A DNA stretch of 64,000 bases from Sphingobium sp. C100 (GTDB lineage Bacteria > Pseudomonadota > Alphaproteobacteria > Sphingomonadales > Sphingomonadaceae): NCBI RefSeq assembly GCF_000508185.1, contig NZ_AYOY01000209.1, positions 1-64,000 on the forward strand. Reading direction: 5' to 3'. Below, in pieces: positions 28,592-38,077 of the stretch. The notes beneath the pieces are model-generated. The model was not told the origin of the DNA and did no database searches. It was given only the letters and a program-made list of their open reading frames with translations. Both the position numbers and the translations under genes were made by a program. The number at the start of each line of letters is the position of its first letter. Position 1 is the first letter of the stretch.

Positions 28592-31453
28592 TCACATCTT
28601 CAACTTAACGCCTGCGGTCCAGTAGCGACCGCGCGGATCATCGCCGACCGCATAGCCGTCACGCAGGCCCGCGCGCGTGCCATTGCCAGTGAATGCGCCG
28701 ATCGGCGGTTCGGCGTCGAACAGGTTCTGGACGTTCACATAAAATTGCGCGTCGCCCCAACGCGATTTGACGTCCCACGCAATGTTGACGCTGGTCGTCG
28801 CAAAGGCGTCCAGATGATTGCTTCCGGGCGCCCAGACGCCTTCGTTGGAAATCTTCATCGCGTTGCGCCAGCGTTCCATGATGTCGATCGACACATTGTC
28901 TGTCGGCTTGAAGCGCAGGAAGCCGGTCAGGCGCACCGTCGGCGTCGCTGCAAAGCCGATCGGCCCAAAGGCGGCGCCGGCCTGATCGCGGCTTGCGACA
29001 TTGGGCTGCCGGAACCAGAGATGCGGCTGATAGGCGCCCAGCAGGCGCAGGTTGAACGGCCGCCCGAACAGATGGTCGTTATAGTTGATCTCCAGATCCG
29101 CGCCCCAGGTCTTGATCTCGGAGATATTGAACAGGCCGTTATAGACTGCGGTCCAGGCATTGGTCGCTGACGTGTCGGTGAAGCTGCCCGGTCGCCGTTG
29201 CAGGTCGCAGTAGGGCGATGTGCCGCCGCTGGTGTAACAGGCCGCCTGAAACGCGACGTCGCCGCCATTGACCGCCAGGATCGCGTCGCTGACCTCGATC
29301 TGGTAGCCATCGAGTGCCAGGCTGAGCTTGGGAACGGGTTTCCACACCACGCCGCCGGTCAGGGTCTTGCCGATTTCCGCTTTCAGTTCAGGATTGCCGC
29401 CGTTGATGGAGGGGATCGTCGGGCTTTCGCCGGTCAGCAGATCGGTGCCCACGACATTGACGATGAAGCGTTCGGCGAACAGTTCATAGAGGGTGGGCGC
29501 GCGGATGTCGCGGGACCATGTGCCGCGGAAACGCAGATTGTCGGTCAGATGCCAGTCGCCGCCCAGCTTCCACGTTACATAATCGCCGCTGGTATTATAG
29601 CGGGTGAAGCGCACCGCACCATTGAGGTTGAGCGACTTGGCGATGAAAGAATCCTTGAGCAGCGGAATATCGACTTCCCCTGCCACTTCCCAGACCGTCT
29701 GGCTGACCTTGTCCTGTGCGGGAAGGGTCAGATAATATTGGGTCTGGTTGGCGCTGCAATTGTACCGCAGCCCGGTGCAGTCGACCAGATCGTCTGACGT
29801 CGCGTCGGACTCTGCTTCGAACGATATTTTGCGCCACTCGGCGGATAGCGCGACGTTGAGCGGCCCGGCCCAGGTGTCGAAGGGCGATCCGGCAACATGA
29901 CCCGAAATATCGTCCATGACTGTCACCGCGTTATAATGGGTCGTGCCATATATATAATCGAGCGATGCGGCGCCGGCGGCGGTCGGCCCGAACGGGTTCA
30001 ATGGCACGCAGTCGCCATAAGCGGCGGGATTGGCGAGTGAGGCCTGGCAGACAATCTGTCCCGTCGCCGGACTGATGACGGCGTCCAGCGCAGCGGCGAG
30101 ATGCTGCTGGTTCAAGTTGTTTTCGACCGTGGTCTTCAGCTTCGCGCGGCCATGGACATAATCCACCCCCCAATCGAACGACCCCAGCTTGCCGGCCAAC
30201 CCGGCGGTGGCCACCCATTGATCGGAATTGGAGATCGCATGTTGCCGCCGGTCCTCGCCTTCGCTGAAGGTGTTGCGGTAACGGAAGGTGCTGCCTCCGG
30301 CCGACAAAGCGGACTGGATTTCGGATGATAGAAAGGGGTTGTCGCTGGTCAGCGTTACATTGTTCAGCCGCACATATTCGGCATAGTTTTCGTTGCGCTT
30401 GAACGTGCCGGCGAACTGGACATAGGCGCGCACAGTGTCGGAGACATCATAATCGAGCCGTGCGAACAATTGGTGCGATCGCAACGGCTGGAGCAACGAG
30501 GAATCCCAGCTGCCGCCGTCACCGCCCACCTGTAATGCCGACGTGCCTGTCGATGTGCCGTTGACGAAGGGACTGAGCACGCCATTGCTCTTGAAGACCT
30601 GACCCGCAAGCGGACCGGTGGTGATGATGCCGCCGGCGGGATAATCTTTCTGCCGCAAGTTGCTGTAGAGTTGGAACGGATTTGATTCCGTACCCGCGCC
30701 AGCGACGCCAACCAGGTTCATCCATTGGCGGTCGGACCGGCGCAGGATGCCCGATCCGTCATGATATTGGTAGCTGGCCTCGACATGCGCGCGATCGCCC
30801 AGTTCCGTGCCCCACGCGATGCCTGCGTCGATCTGCCGCGCGTCGCCATATTCGGAAATGCCTGAACTCGCTTCCAGCTTCAGGCCATTGAAATTGCGAT
30901 TGAGGATATAGTTGACGACGCCCGACACGGCGTCGGAACCATAGACTGCCGACACGCCACCTGTTACCACATCGACGCGCTGGACCAGCATTTGCGGCAC
31001 CAGATCGACGTCGACCGCGCCGTTGAACAGCGTCGGCGGGATGCGCAGGCCATCCATCAGCACCAGGGTGCGGGTAATGCCCATGTTGCGCAGGTTGAGC
31101 TGGTTGGCTGAACCATTGCCGCCCGATGCGCTGCCTCCCGTGCTGGGATTGCTGCCCGCGCCGCGCGATCCGGCGAAGACGGGCAGCACGTTGAGCGCAT
31201 CTGCCAGGTTTGCGCCCGGCTGGGTGGACAGAAGGTCGCTCGTCTGGATAACCGTCACGGGGGAGGGGCTGCTGTCGCCATTTTTGACGACGCGCGATCC
31301 AGTGACGACGATGTCGGCAATGCTTGGAGCGGATGCCTCGTTGGCGGGGGGGCGAGGCTTTTGGGGCGCGCTATCCTGTGCCTGGGCTATGCCGCTCAGC
31401 GACAGTAGCGAAGACCCTGCCAGCAGGGCCAGATGGTGACGTGACAATTTCAT
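28592..31453 (-). CDS. TonB-dependent outer-membrane receptor
   Basis: This is a 953-residue outer-membrane active transporter. The signal peptide is MKLSRHHLALLAGSSLLSLSGIAQA. A TonB-box-like segment (SIADIVVTGSR, about residues 44-54) precedes the plug domain with NLRNMGITRTLVLMDGLRIP and VDVVTGGVSAVYGSDAVSG. The beta-barrel ends with a C-terminal aromatic-charged strand (YWTAGVKLKM). It belongs to the large-plug family typical of sphingomonads and Caulobacter. It lies between the MFS gene and the short ligA-type gene on the same strand, which suggests uptake of the substrate of this cluster. The ligand cannot be read from sequence. Confidence 0.9.
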   Translation of the reverse strand: MKLSRHHLALLAGSSLLSLSGIAQAQDSAPQKPRPPANEASAPSIADIVVTGSRVVKNGDSSPSPVTVIQTSDLLSTQPGANLADALNVLPVFAGSRGAGSNPSTGGSASGGNGSANQLNLRNMGITRTLVLMDGLRIPPTLFNGAVDVDLVPQMLVQRVDVVTGGVSAVYGSDAVSGVVNYILNRNFNGLKLEASSGISEYGDARQIDAGIAWGTELGDRAHVEASYQYHDGSGILRRSDRQWMNLVGVAGAGTESNPFQLYSNLRQKDYPAGGIITTGPLAGQVFKSNGVLSPFVNGTSTGTSALQVGGDGGSWDSSLLQPLRSHQLFARLDYDVSDTVRAYVQFAGTFKRNENYAEYVRLNNVTLTSDNPFLSSEIQSALSAGGSTFRYRNTFSEGEDRRQHAISNSDQWVATAGLAGKLGSFDWGVDYVHGRAKLKTTVENNLNQQHLAAALDAVISPATGQIVCQASLANPAAYGDCVPLNPFGPTAAGAASLDYIYGTTHYNAVTVMDDISGHVAGSPFDTWAGPLNVALSAEWRKISFEAESDATSDDLVDCTGLRYNCSANQTQYYLTLPAQDKVSQTVWEVAGEVDIPLLKDSFIAKSLNLNGAVRFTRYNTSGDYVTWKLGGDWHLTDNLRFRGTWSRDIRAPTLYELFAERFIVNVVGTDLLTGESPTIPSINGGNPELKAEIGKTLTGGVVWKPVPKLSLALDGYQIEVSDAILAVNGGDVAFQAACYTSGGTSPYCDLQRRPGSFTDTSATNAWTAVYNGLFNISEIKTWGADLEINYNDHLFGRPFNLRLLGAYQPHLWFRQPNVASRDQAGAAFGPIGFAATPTVRLTGFLRFKPTDNVSIDIMERWRNAMKISNEGVWAPGSNHLDAFATTSVNIAWDVKSRWGDAQFYVNVQNLFDAEPPIGAFTGNGTRAGLRDGYAVGDDPRGRYWTAGVKLKM

Positions 31454-31656
31454 ATCCCCTCCGTGAAAATGACGCCGATGCCAATCTCTTGCTGCATTCG
31501 GCGGCTGGTCTGATGTGCCGGCGTAACTCTGGACGCTTCGGGCAGCGCCATTCTATGCCTTGGTTGGTTTGGTAAGGCTCATTGGATTGCTGCGGCCAGC
31601 GATAGGCTTCGGTGCAGGATCGGTGATTTTCGGTCGGATATGCGCGCTGGCCTGGG

Positions 31657-32958
31657 TCAGTCCTGCGCCTCGATGACCTTGGGCGACCATTTGGGGCGCA
31701 TCAGGATCACGTTGGCCGCGGCCCCCAGCACAAGGAAGAGGACGATGACTTGCATGGGCAGGTCGTAGCTGCCGCTGATGTGCAGCAGCCATCCCGACAG
31801 GCTTGCGGCAAGGCCCCCCGACAATCCCGCCGCGACATGCTGCACCCCCACCACCATGCCGATCGCTGGTCGCGGGATCAGCGTGACCTTGGACAGGGCG
31901 AGATTGTTTGCGCTGGCCAGGCCCAGGCAGGAGAGCGAGAAGATATTCCAGAACAACGCCATTTCCAGGCTGCTGCTATAGGCGCCCAGCAGGACGGTCG
32001 TGGCCCCCGCGAAGCCCGCTACCACGAATATCTTGCGCGTGACGACCGGGTCGCCGCCGCGTTCGATGATGCGATCGGCCGCCCAGCCCGCGATCACCGC
32101 GACGATCGCGATGCCCGCGAAGCTGAAGAAGGTGTAGGCGCCCGACTGGGTGAGCGAAAGCCCGCGGCTTTCCACCAGATAGGCCGGCATCCAGGTCATG
32201 CAGTAGAAGGTGAAATAGCCGTAGCAGAAATTGACGATCATGCCGCCCCACACGACCGGCGAGGTGATGATGTTACGGAACGGTACGGTAGCGGCTCTGC
32301 GCATGACCGCGGCCATTTCTTCTTTCCTGGGAAAATCATTGCGCACGAACAGGGTCCAGGGCACGAGCCAGATGAGGCCGAGCAGGCCGGTGATGACGAA
32401 CATCGCGCGCCAGTCATAGGCGATGATCAACCATGCGGCGACGGGCGCGCCGACGGCGGTGCCGACCTTGTTGCCCATGGCGAACAGGCCGATCGCCGTT
32501 CCGGTGTGCCGTTCGGGTACATTGTGGCGGATCCAGCGATAGCTGGCGGGCATTACCACGGCCTCGGTCGCGCCCACGATGAGCCGCATGACAAACAACC
32601 CGACGAACGCCGTCATCAATCCAGCGGCGGCCGTCGCGAAACACCATAGGGCAAAGCAGATGGCATAGGGTGTCTTCACGCCATAACGATCGACGATCCA
32701 TCCCATCGGGATCTGGGCGCAGGCATAGGCCCAGAAGAAAGCGGAACCCACCAGACCGCGATTGACATCGGACATATGGAAGTGCGCGATGAAATCCTTG
32801 TTGGCGATGGCGGAAGAAATGCTCGCGCGATCGGCATAGGCGATCAGCACGCCGACACTCAGCAGCAGCAATATGTTCCAGTGAGCCGTCCCCTGCCGCT
32901 TGTCCGGGATCGCTGTCCCGGACTTTTCGGGCGCGACGCCGTCGATGCTGCTGCTCAT
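31657..32958 (-). CDS. MFS transporter, anion:cation symporter type
   Basis: This is a 433-residue inner-membrane permease with 12 predicted segments of the ACS family (tartrate, phthalate, galactonate and aromatic-acid symporters). The region after segment 2 has WIVDRYGVKTPYA, and ASYRWIRHNVPERHTGTAIGLF is in the fourth/fifth segments. GGAGGGATCGC precedes the ATG at 32958. It is about 60% identical by eye over long stretches to the permease at 40059-41351, so the two are duplicates within one cluster. It probably imports an aromatic acid delivered by the flanking TonB receptors. Confidence 0.82.
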   Translation of the reverse strand: MSSSIDGVAPEKSGTAIPDKRQGTAHWNILLLLSVGVLIAYADRASISSAIANKDFIAHFHMSDVNRGLVGSAFFWAYACAQIPMGWIVDRYGVKTPYAICFALWCFATAAAGLMTAFVGLFVMRLIVGATEAVVMPASYRWIRHNVPERHTGTAIGLFAMGNKVGTAVGAPVAAWLIIAYDWRAMFVITGLLGLIWLVPWTLFVRNDFPRKEEMAAVMRRAATVPFRNIITSPVVWGGMIVNFCYGYFTFYCMTWMPAYLVESRGLSLTQSGAYTFFSFAGIAIVAVIAGWAADRIIERGGDPVVTRKIFVVAGFAGATTVLLGAYSSSLEMALFWNIFSLSCLGLASANNLALSKVTLIPRPAIGMVVGVQHVAAGLSGGLAASLSGWLLHISGSYDLPMQVIVLFLVLGAAANVILMRPKWSPKVIEAQD

Positions 32959-33095
32959 GCGATCCCTCCTTATGCGATCCTTTGGGACCGGCAGTTATGA
33001 TTATTGGGGCATGGTCGGGCGTCATGCGGGGATTGACCAGTCAATCTGATGTTCCGGTCGATCATTTTTCCGTTCGCGCATCGCAAAACGGACAA

Positions 33096-33123
33096 TACCC
33101 GTCGTCCCTTGGGACGACGGGTA
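33096..33123 (-). terminator. Terminator after the second TonB receptor
   Basis: A perfect 13-bp inverted repeat (33096-33108 with 33111-33123, TACCCGTCGTCCC and its complement) closes on a TT centre. On the minus strand it follows the receptor stop at 33152 by 28 bp and precedes TTGTCCGTTTTG. A strong hairpin and position support termination. Confidence 0.65.
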
Positions 33124-33151
33124 CATCAGCATTGCCTCTGTAATATTGGGA

Positions 33152-35470
33152 TCAGTAATCGAACCCGACGGTCACGCCATAAGTGCGCGGCGCGCCGCTA
33201 TAGCCGTTATCGCCACTGTTGGTGGCGCTGATCTGGCTACGATAGAAGGCGTCGGTCAGGTTTTTGCCCCATAGCCGGACATAGAATGCGTCGCCCGGTT
33301 CCTTCCAGGTGAGGGACGCATCCACGGTGTTGTAGCTTGCCTGCTTCACCCGTTCGTCGGCGGTCGCCACGAAGCCGTCATTATAATAATAGTTACCGGC
33401 CAGCGTGAAGGTGCCTGCGCTCGTCGGGATATCCAGGCTGCCGCCCAGGCTGAAGGTGATTTCCGGCGTGTTCTGCAGTCGGTTGCCCGACGCGTCGCCA
33501 CGCAGCAGGCAATTGCCGCCAAGCTGTGCCGTTGGTGCGCCAAATGTACCCAGACAGGCGGTATTGGCGACTGTCTGGCCGGTCTGGCTATCGACATAGC
33601 TATAATCGGACGGGGAGAATTCGGCCGCGACGGGGTAGGGGACGGAGATGATCGCGTCGGTAAATTCATTATACCGCGCATGGGTCCAGTTGAAGCCGCC
33701 GAACAGGCGCAGATTATCGGTGACCTGGAAGGTCAGATCCGCGTCGACGCCATAGATTTTGGCGCCCTTGCGCGCATTATAGACATTGTTGACGCCGGCA
33801 ATGACCTGGATGACCTGCACGGCCGACTGGTCGTAATAATAGCCCGCGACGTTCAGGCGCACCTTACGGTCGAACAGGTCGGTCTTGGTGCCGATTTCAT
33901 AGGCATCGACGACCTCTGGCTCCAGCACATTGAAGGGCGTGGCGATCTGCGGGACAAAGGTGCCGCTGCGAAACCCGCGATTATAGCTCGCATAAGCCAT
34001 GACTTCGGGCGAAAACCGGTGATCGATCGACACGCGCCAGGTCAGCTTGTCGAAATTGCGCTTCTGCGGCCCATAGTCGGTCGTGGTCGTAACACCGCTA
34101 TTGCCGTTATAGGTGATGCGCGTCGCGTCGATGTCGCGCTTGTCATAGGTATAGCGGATACCGGCGGTGATCTTCGTGCCGCCATCCAGCTGATAGGTGC
34201 CGTCCGCGAAACCGGCGATCGATTCCAGGCCGATATCGGTGAAATCGTCTGAATAGCCATTGTCGCCAAAGGTCGTCAGGCCCGTCGTGCGCCCCGGATA
34301 TTGTCCCGCGCTGCTCTTCATGTAAAAGCCGCCGACCACCCAATTGAACGGACCGTCATTGTCGGAAATCAGGTCGATTTCCTGGGTGAATTGCTTGTCG
34401 CGATTTTGATTGTCGATGCGCAGGCGGGGCAGCACGGTTCCGTCGGGATCAAAATAGGTGCGCAGGCTGGTCTTGCGATAGGCCGTGATGCTGCGCAAAT
34501 TCATCCCACCCAGTTCCTGGTCGATGGTCAGGCCGACGCCCTTCTGCCGCCCGCGCAATGTCGGGTCGAAGTCGGAATAGATGTCGCGCTGCGGGTCGCC
34601 GCCTAGCGATTTGATGACCTCGGGCACAACCTGGCCCGCGCTGTTGCGGCTGAAGGTGACAAAAGCGGGGTCCGCCGCCTCGCGGCCGAAATAGTCGCCC
34701 GACAGCAGGATCGACGTGGTGTCGCCTGGTTCCCACAATAGTTTGGCGCGCATTGAATAGGTGCGGTCGGTCTGGATATCGTTGCCGGTAAAGACATTCT
34801 GGCCATAACCGTCGCCGCGATTTTCATATTGGCCTGACAGGCTGAAGGCGAGAGTAGGCGCCAGTCCGCCGGACACGAAGGCGGCGGCGCTGGCCGTATC
34901 ATAATTGCCATAGCCGAACCGGGCCGACGCGGTATAGTCGTAGCTGGGTTTGTTGGTCGTGATCTGGATGAGGCCGCCGGTCGCGTTACGGCCGAACAGG
35001 GTTCCTTGCGGTCCCTTGAGCACAGCGACTTGCTCGACGTCGAACAGCGACTGGAGCGCGCCGATCGCCGATCCATAATAGACGCCATCGACATAAACCG
35101 CGACCGGGTTCTCGATGCCCGCGCCCTGGCCGGTAGCGCCGACGCCGCGGATGCGCGGCAGGCCAAAGCCGCCTGCGGCCGTGGTCACATTGAGCGCGGG
35201 AACTGCCGCGCGCAGATCTTCGGTGCTGGTGACGCCCGATGCGGCAATGTCCTGGCTGCTCAAAGCCGTGATCGCGACCGCGACATTCTGCGCATTTTCA
35301 GCGCGCTTCTGCGCCGTCACGATGATTTCCGACACGCCGTCGGCCGGAGCCGCACCGCTTGTCTGCGCGGCAGGCGGCTGCGTGGGCTGGGCAAAAGCCG
35401 GCGTTGCCGCCAGTGCGCAAACCGATAGGCCGCCCATCAAGGTGGCTATTGAAAACTTGTAGCGACGCAC
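33152..35470 (-). CDS. TonB-dependent outer-membrane receptor
   Basis: This is a 772-residue receptor with a GTG start at 35470 (GGGGAGG about 8 bases upstream). A signal peptide (LMGGLSVCALAATPAFA) precedes a TonB-box-like EIIVTAQKR at about residues 48-56. The plug (TTAAGGFGLPRIRGVG, VAVLKGPQGTLFGRNATGGLI) and the barrel follow, ending in a Tyr-rich C-terminal strand (GVTVGFDY). It resembles the FecA/CirA-like receptor group that sphingomonads place next to aromatic catabolic genes. It is flanked by hairpins at 33096-33123 and 35568-35597, so it is probably transcribed as its own unit. Confidence 0.9.
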   Translation of the reverse strand: MRRYKFSIATLMGGLSVCALAATPAFAQPTQPPAAQTSGAAPADGVSEIIVTAQKRAENAQNVAVAITALSSQDIAASGVTSTEDLRAAVPALNVTTAAGGFGLPRIRGVGATGQGAGIENPVAVYVDGVYYGSAIGALQSLFDVEQVAVLKGPQGTLFGRNATGGLIQITTNKPSYDYTASARFGYGNYDTASAAAFVSGGLAPTLAFSLSGQYENRGDGYGQNVFTGNDIQTDRTYSMRAKLLWEPGDTTSILLSGDYFGREAADPAFVTFSRNSAGQVVPEVIKSLGGDPQRDIYSDFDPTLRGRQKGVGLTIDQELGGMNLRSITAYRKTSLRTYFDPDGTVLPRLRIDNQNRDKQFTQEIDLISDNDGPFNWVVGGFYMKSSAGQYPGRTTGLTTFGDNGYSDDFTDIGLESIAGFADGTYQLDGGTKITAGIRYTYDKRDIDATRITYNGNSGVTTTTDYGPQKRNFDKLTWRVSIDHRFSPEVMAYASYNRGFRSGTFVPQIATPFNVLEPEVVDAYEIGTKTDLFDRKVRLNVAGYYYDQSAVQVIQVIAGVNNVYNARKGAKIYGVDADLTFQVTDNLRLFGGFNWTHARYNEFTDAIISVPYPVAAEFSPSDYSYVDSQTGQTVANTACLGTFGAPTAQLGGNCLLRGDASGNRLQNTPEITFSLGGSLDIPTSAGTFTLAGNYYYNDGFVATADERVKQASYNTVDASLTWKEPGDAFYVRLWGKNLTDAFYRSQISATNSGDNGYSGAPRTYGVTVGFDY

Positions 35471-35567
35471 AATGTGTCCTCCCCATGTTGCGCTTTTTAT
35501 CGCAAACCCATTGAACGAGTTTGTGCGCGATAATTAGGAGATAAGATATTCACGCGCTTATAAGAAA

Positions 35568-35597
35568 GCGGGCGGGAGACTATCAATTCCCGCCCGC
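35568..35597 (-). terminator. Terminator of the 44.3-35.6 kb operon
   Basis: A perfect 10-bp stem GCGGGCGGGA/TCCCGCCCGC (35568-35577 with 35588-35597) has a 10-base loop. On the minus strand it is followed by TTTCTTAT. It lies 15 bp after the stop of the dihydroxyphthalate-decarboxylase-like gene at 35612. Confidence 0.7.
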
Positions 35598-35611
35598 GTG
35601 CGAGCCTGATA

Positions 35612-36508
35612 TTACCCCAGCGTTCCCGTGACCTCATCGAAGAGTTCATCGACCGACAATTTGCGCGGGATGATTTTCTGTTCGAACGCCCATTCGATGG
35701 CGAGCTGGAGTCCTTTGCGATTGGCCTCGACGCCCAGCGGTGGGAAGGGGTCGGGCACGCCACCCTCGGTCAGCGCGCGACTGTCCGCGATCATGCGGTA
35801 GATTTCGCGCACCACGTCGGGTCGGTTCTTCGCAATGTCCTGATGGACGACGAAGACATGGTTGATCGGAACGACACCCTCGCGGGCGAACCAGTCCCTA
35901 GCCGCATTATAGGGGTCTGGGACCAGCCGCTCGACCCGCGGATCCTTGGGCAGATCGACGCCCTGAAGCGTGGCAGCCAATTCGCCGTCCAGCATCATCT
36001 GGCCGATGTTCGATCCCTTGGGCAGGCGAACGCAATTGGCCGGATCGCTATATTCTTCCAGATGCCCTTCACCCACCGTCATCCAGGTGACCTTGTCGAG
36101 ATCGACCCCATATTCATGCTGCAATATACCGCGCACCCAAAGCCCAGTAGTCTGGGCATAGGTGCGCACGCCGACCCTGCGGCCTTCAATGTCCTTGGGG
36201 TCGATGTGGCCAAGATCGCGGTTGAAACCCGCGCAATGATGCTGGAACCGGCCAGAAACCGGCGCGGGCAGCATCACATAGGGTTTGCCATAGCATTTCG
36301 CCTGCAAATAGGTGACGATCGCGAGTTCGCCTGCATCATATATGTCGCGGCGGATCATGTCCTTGAACCCGTTCTGCGCCGGTTCCGGCCCGCAGCAATC
36401 GAGCATCACGATGTCGGAGGTGACACGGCCGTCGCGGATCGCCCTCGTCACCGGATATTCGGCCAGATTGGTGCGCAATGTCAGCACGTCGTCGGCGGTG
36501 GTCGCCAT
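35612..36508 (-). CDS. 4,5-dihydroxyphthalate decarboxylase-like protein A
   Basis: This 298-residue protein belongs to the Pht5-like group, whose fold is that of periplasmic NMT1/SsuA binding proteins. It has no signal peptide, so it is expected in the cytoplasm as an enzyme and not as a transporter component. Family landmarks are the N-terminal TRAIRDGRV, the AIVTYLQAKCYGKPYVMLP stretch, and GRRVGVRTYAQTTGLWVRGILQHEYGVD, which parallels the second paralogue at 43353-44339. The Pht5 enzyme converts 4,5-dihydroxyphthalate to protocatechuate; the real substrate here is open. The ATG at 36508 is 19 bp beyond the ThDP gene, and it ends the minus-strand operon before a terminator. Confidence 0.7.
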   Translation of the reverse strand: MATTADDVLTLRTNLAEYPVTRAIRDGRVTSDIVMLDCCGPEPAQNGFKDMIRRDIYDAGELAIVTYLQAKCYGKPYVMLPAPVSGRFQHHCAGFNRDLGHIDPKDIEGRRVGVRTYAQTTGLWVRGILQHEYGVDLDKVTWMTVGEGHLEEYSDPANCVRLPKGSNIGQMMLDGELAATLQGVDLPKDPRVERLVPDPYNAARDWFAREGVVPINHVFVVHQDIAKNRPDVVREIYRMIADSRALTEGGVPDPFPPLGVEANRKGLQLAIEWAFEQKIIPRKLSVDELFDEVTGTLG

Positions 36509-36527
36509 GTCCTCTTACCCCTTGTTC

Positions 36528-38072
36528 TTACAGTCTGACTTCGATCAGCGACGGCCCCGGCTCGCGCGCGGAATTCTGCATCGCCCTGGTGAAATCCTCG
36601 GCCGTCTCCACCGCTTGCGCGGGAACGCCCATGCTTTTGGCCATTGCCAGCCAGTCGATGCGGGGCCGGTCGATGTCGATCATCGACAGCGCCCGCTCGC
36701 CTGGTTGGCCTGCGCCCATATTGGCATACTCGGCCTTCAGGATGGCGTAGCTGTTGTTGGCGTAGATGATGGTGGTGATGTTCAGCCCTTCGCGGGCCTG
36801 CGTCCACAGCGACTGGATCGTGTACATGGCGCTGCCGTCGCCGACCGTGCAAAACACGCGCCGATCGGGGCAGGCGAGCGCCGCGCCGGTGGCGACGGGT
36901 GTGCCATAGCCGATCGAGCCGCCCATGTTGTTGATCAGGTCATGGGGAAGCGCGCCCATCGTATGGCCCATGGATTCACGCCCGGTGGTGAGTGATTCAT
37001 CCACCAGGATGGCGTTTTCGGGCAACGCCACGGCCAGTGCATGGGCAATGGTCAGCGGAGTGAGCGCGCCGATGGGTGACGGCGTGTCGATGCGCTGCTG
37101 CACGATCGGCTGGTTCGTGCTCGCCCCCAACGCGTCGAGCAGCATTGCGAACGCCGCTTCGCTATCCTCATGCTCCTCAACCAGCGGATGGACGATCGTG
37201 CCTTCGCGTTTCATCAGGCTGGGTCGGTCGGGATAGGCGAAGAACGCCACCGGCTCGCGCGTTTCGACCGTGATGATATGCTTGAAGCCGTCCAGAAAGG
37301 CCATCGCCTGCGGCACCGCATAGGGAATGCGCTCGATCGGCGTGCGGCCGGCGCCGCGCTCGATCCGGGCGGTGAAGAATTGCGATCCCAGCCGCGCGCC
37401 GGTAGCGGCGGCTACCCTCCCTGCAAGCTCCAGGGCGCGGCCGCGCGTGGCCTTGTTGCCCAGGATGATGAGCGCTGGCTCGCCGGATTTAAGGATCTGC
37501 GCGATATGGTCGATCCGCGCCGGCGCGGGGGCAGGGCGGCTTGGGCTAATCCTGGGCAGGGTCACGCCCCCCTGCGCCTGCTGCCAACTCGTGTCGCCCG
37601 GCAGGATCAGCGTCGCGATCTTGCCGGGATGCTCCGACGCGGTGGCGACTGCCTGCGCCGCGTCCCAGGCGATGGTTGACGCGCTGTCGGCGCGGCGCAC
37701 CCAATGGCTCAGTGGCCGGGCCAGTCCCTCGATGTCCGACTGGAGCGGCGGATCGTAGCGCAGATGCGCCATCGAATGTTCGCCGATGATGTTGACCATC
37801 CCCGACGATGCGCGCTTGGCATTGTGGATGTTGGACAGGCCGTTGGCTAGACCCGGCCCCAGGTGGAGCAGGGTGGAGGCAGGCCTGTCCTTCATCCTGT
37901 ACCAGCCATCGGCTGCGCCTGTCGCTATCCCCTCGAACAGGCAGAGCACGCTTTTCATTCGGGGATTTTCCAGCGCCGCCAGAAAATGCATTTCCGACGT
38001 GCCGGGATTGGCGAAACAAATATCGACCCCCTGGTCGACCAGCGTCTCGACGAGGCTTTCCGCGCCGTTCAT
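36528..38072 (-). CDS. ThDP-dependent decarboxylase, benzoylformate-decarboxylase-like
   Basis: This gene encodes about 514 residues in the three-domain ThDP fold. The PYR domain has the activating Glu in CLFEGIATGAADGW. The PP-domain motif is GDGSAMYTIQSLW, ending in ANNSYAIL. It groups by eye with benzoylformate decarboxylase and related 2-oxo-acid decarboxylases, whose length it matches. I chose the ATG at 38072, with GAGGG a few bases upstream; a TTG at 38081 would overlap the aldolase stop. Together with the aldolase just upstream it could process the 2-oxo acid formed after ring cleavage. The substrate is not known. Confidence 0.75.
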   Translation of the reverse strand: MNGAESLVETLVDQGVDICFANPGTSEMHFLAALENPRMKSVLCLFEGIATGAADGWYRMKDRPASTLLHLGPGLANGLSNIHNAKRASSGMVNIIGEHSMAHLRYDPPLQSDIEGLARPLSHWVRRADSASTIAWDAAQAVATASEHPGKIATLILPGDTSWQQAQGGVTLPRISPSRPAPAPARIDHIAQILKSGEPALIILGNKATRGRALELAGRVAAATGARLGSQFFTARIERGAGRTPIERIPYAVPQAMAFLDGFKHIITVETREPVAFFAYPDRPSLMKREGTIVHPLVEEHEDSEAAFAMLLDALGASTNQPIVQQRIDTPSPIGALTPLTIAHALAVALPENAILVDESLTTGRESMGHTMGALPHDLINNMGGSIGYGTPVATGAALACPDRRVFCTVGDGSAMYTIQSLWTQAREGLNITTIIYANNSYAILKAEYANMGAGQPGERALSMIDIDRPRIDWLAMAKSMGVPAQAVETAEDFTRAMQNSAREPGPSLIEVRL

Positions 38073-38077
38073 CGCCC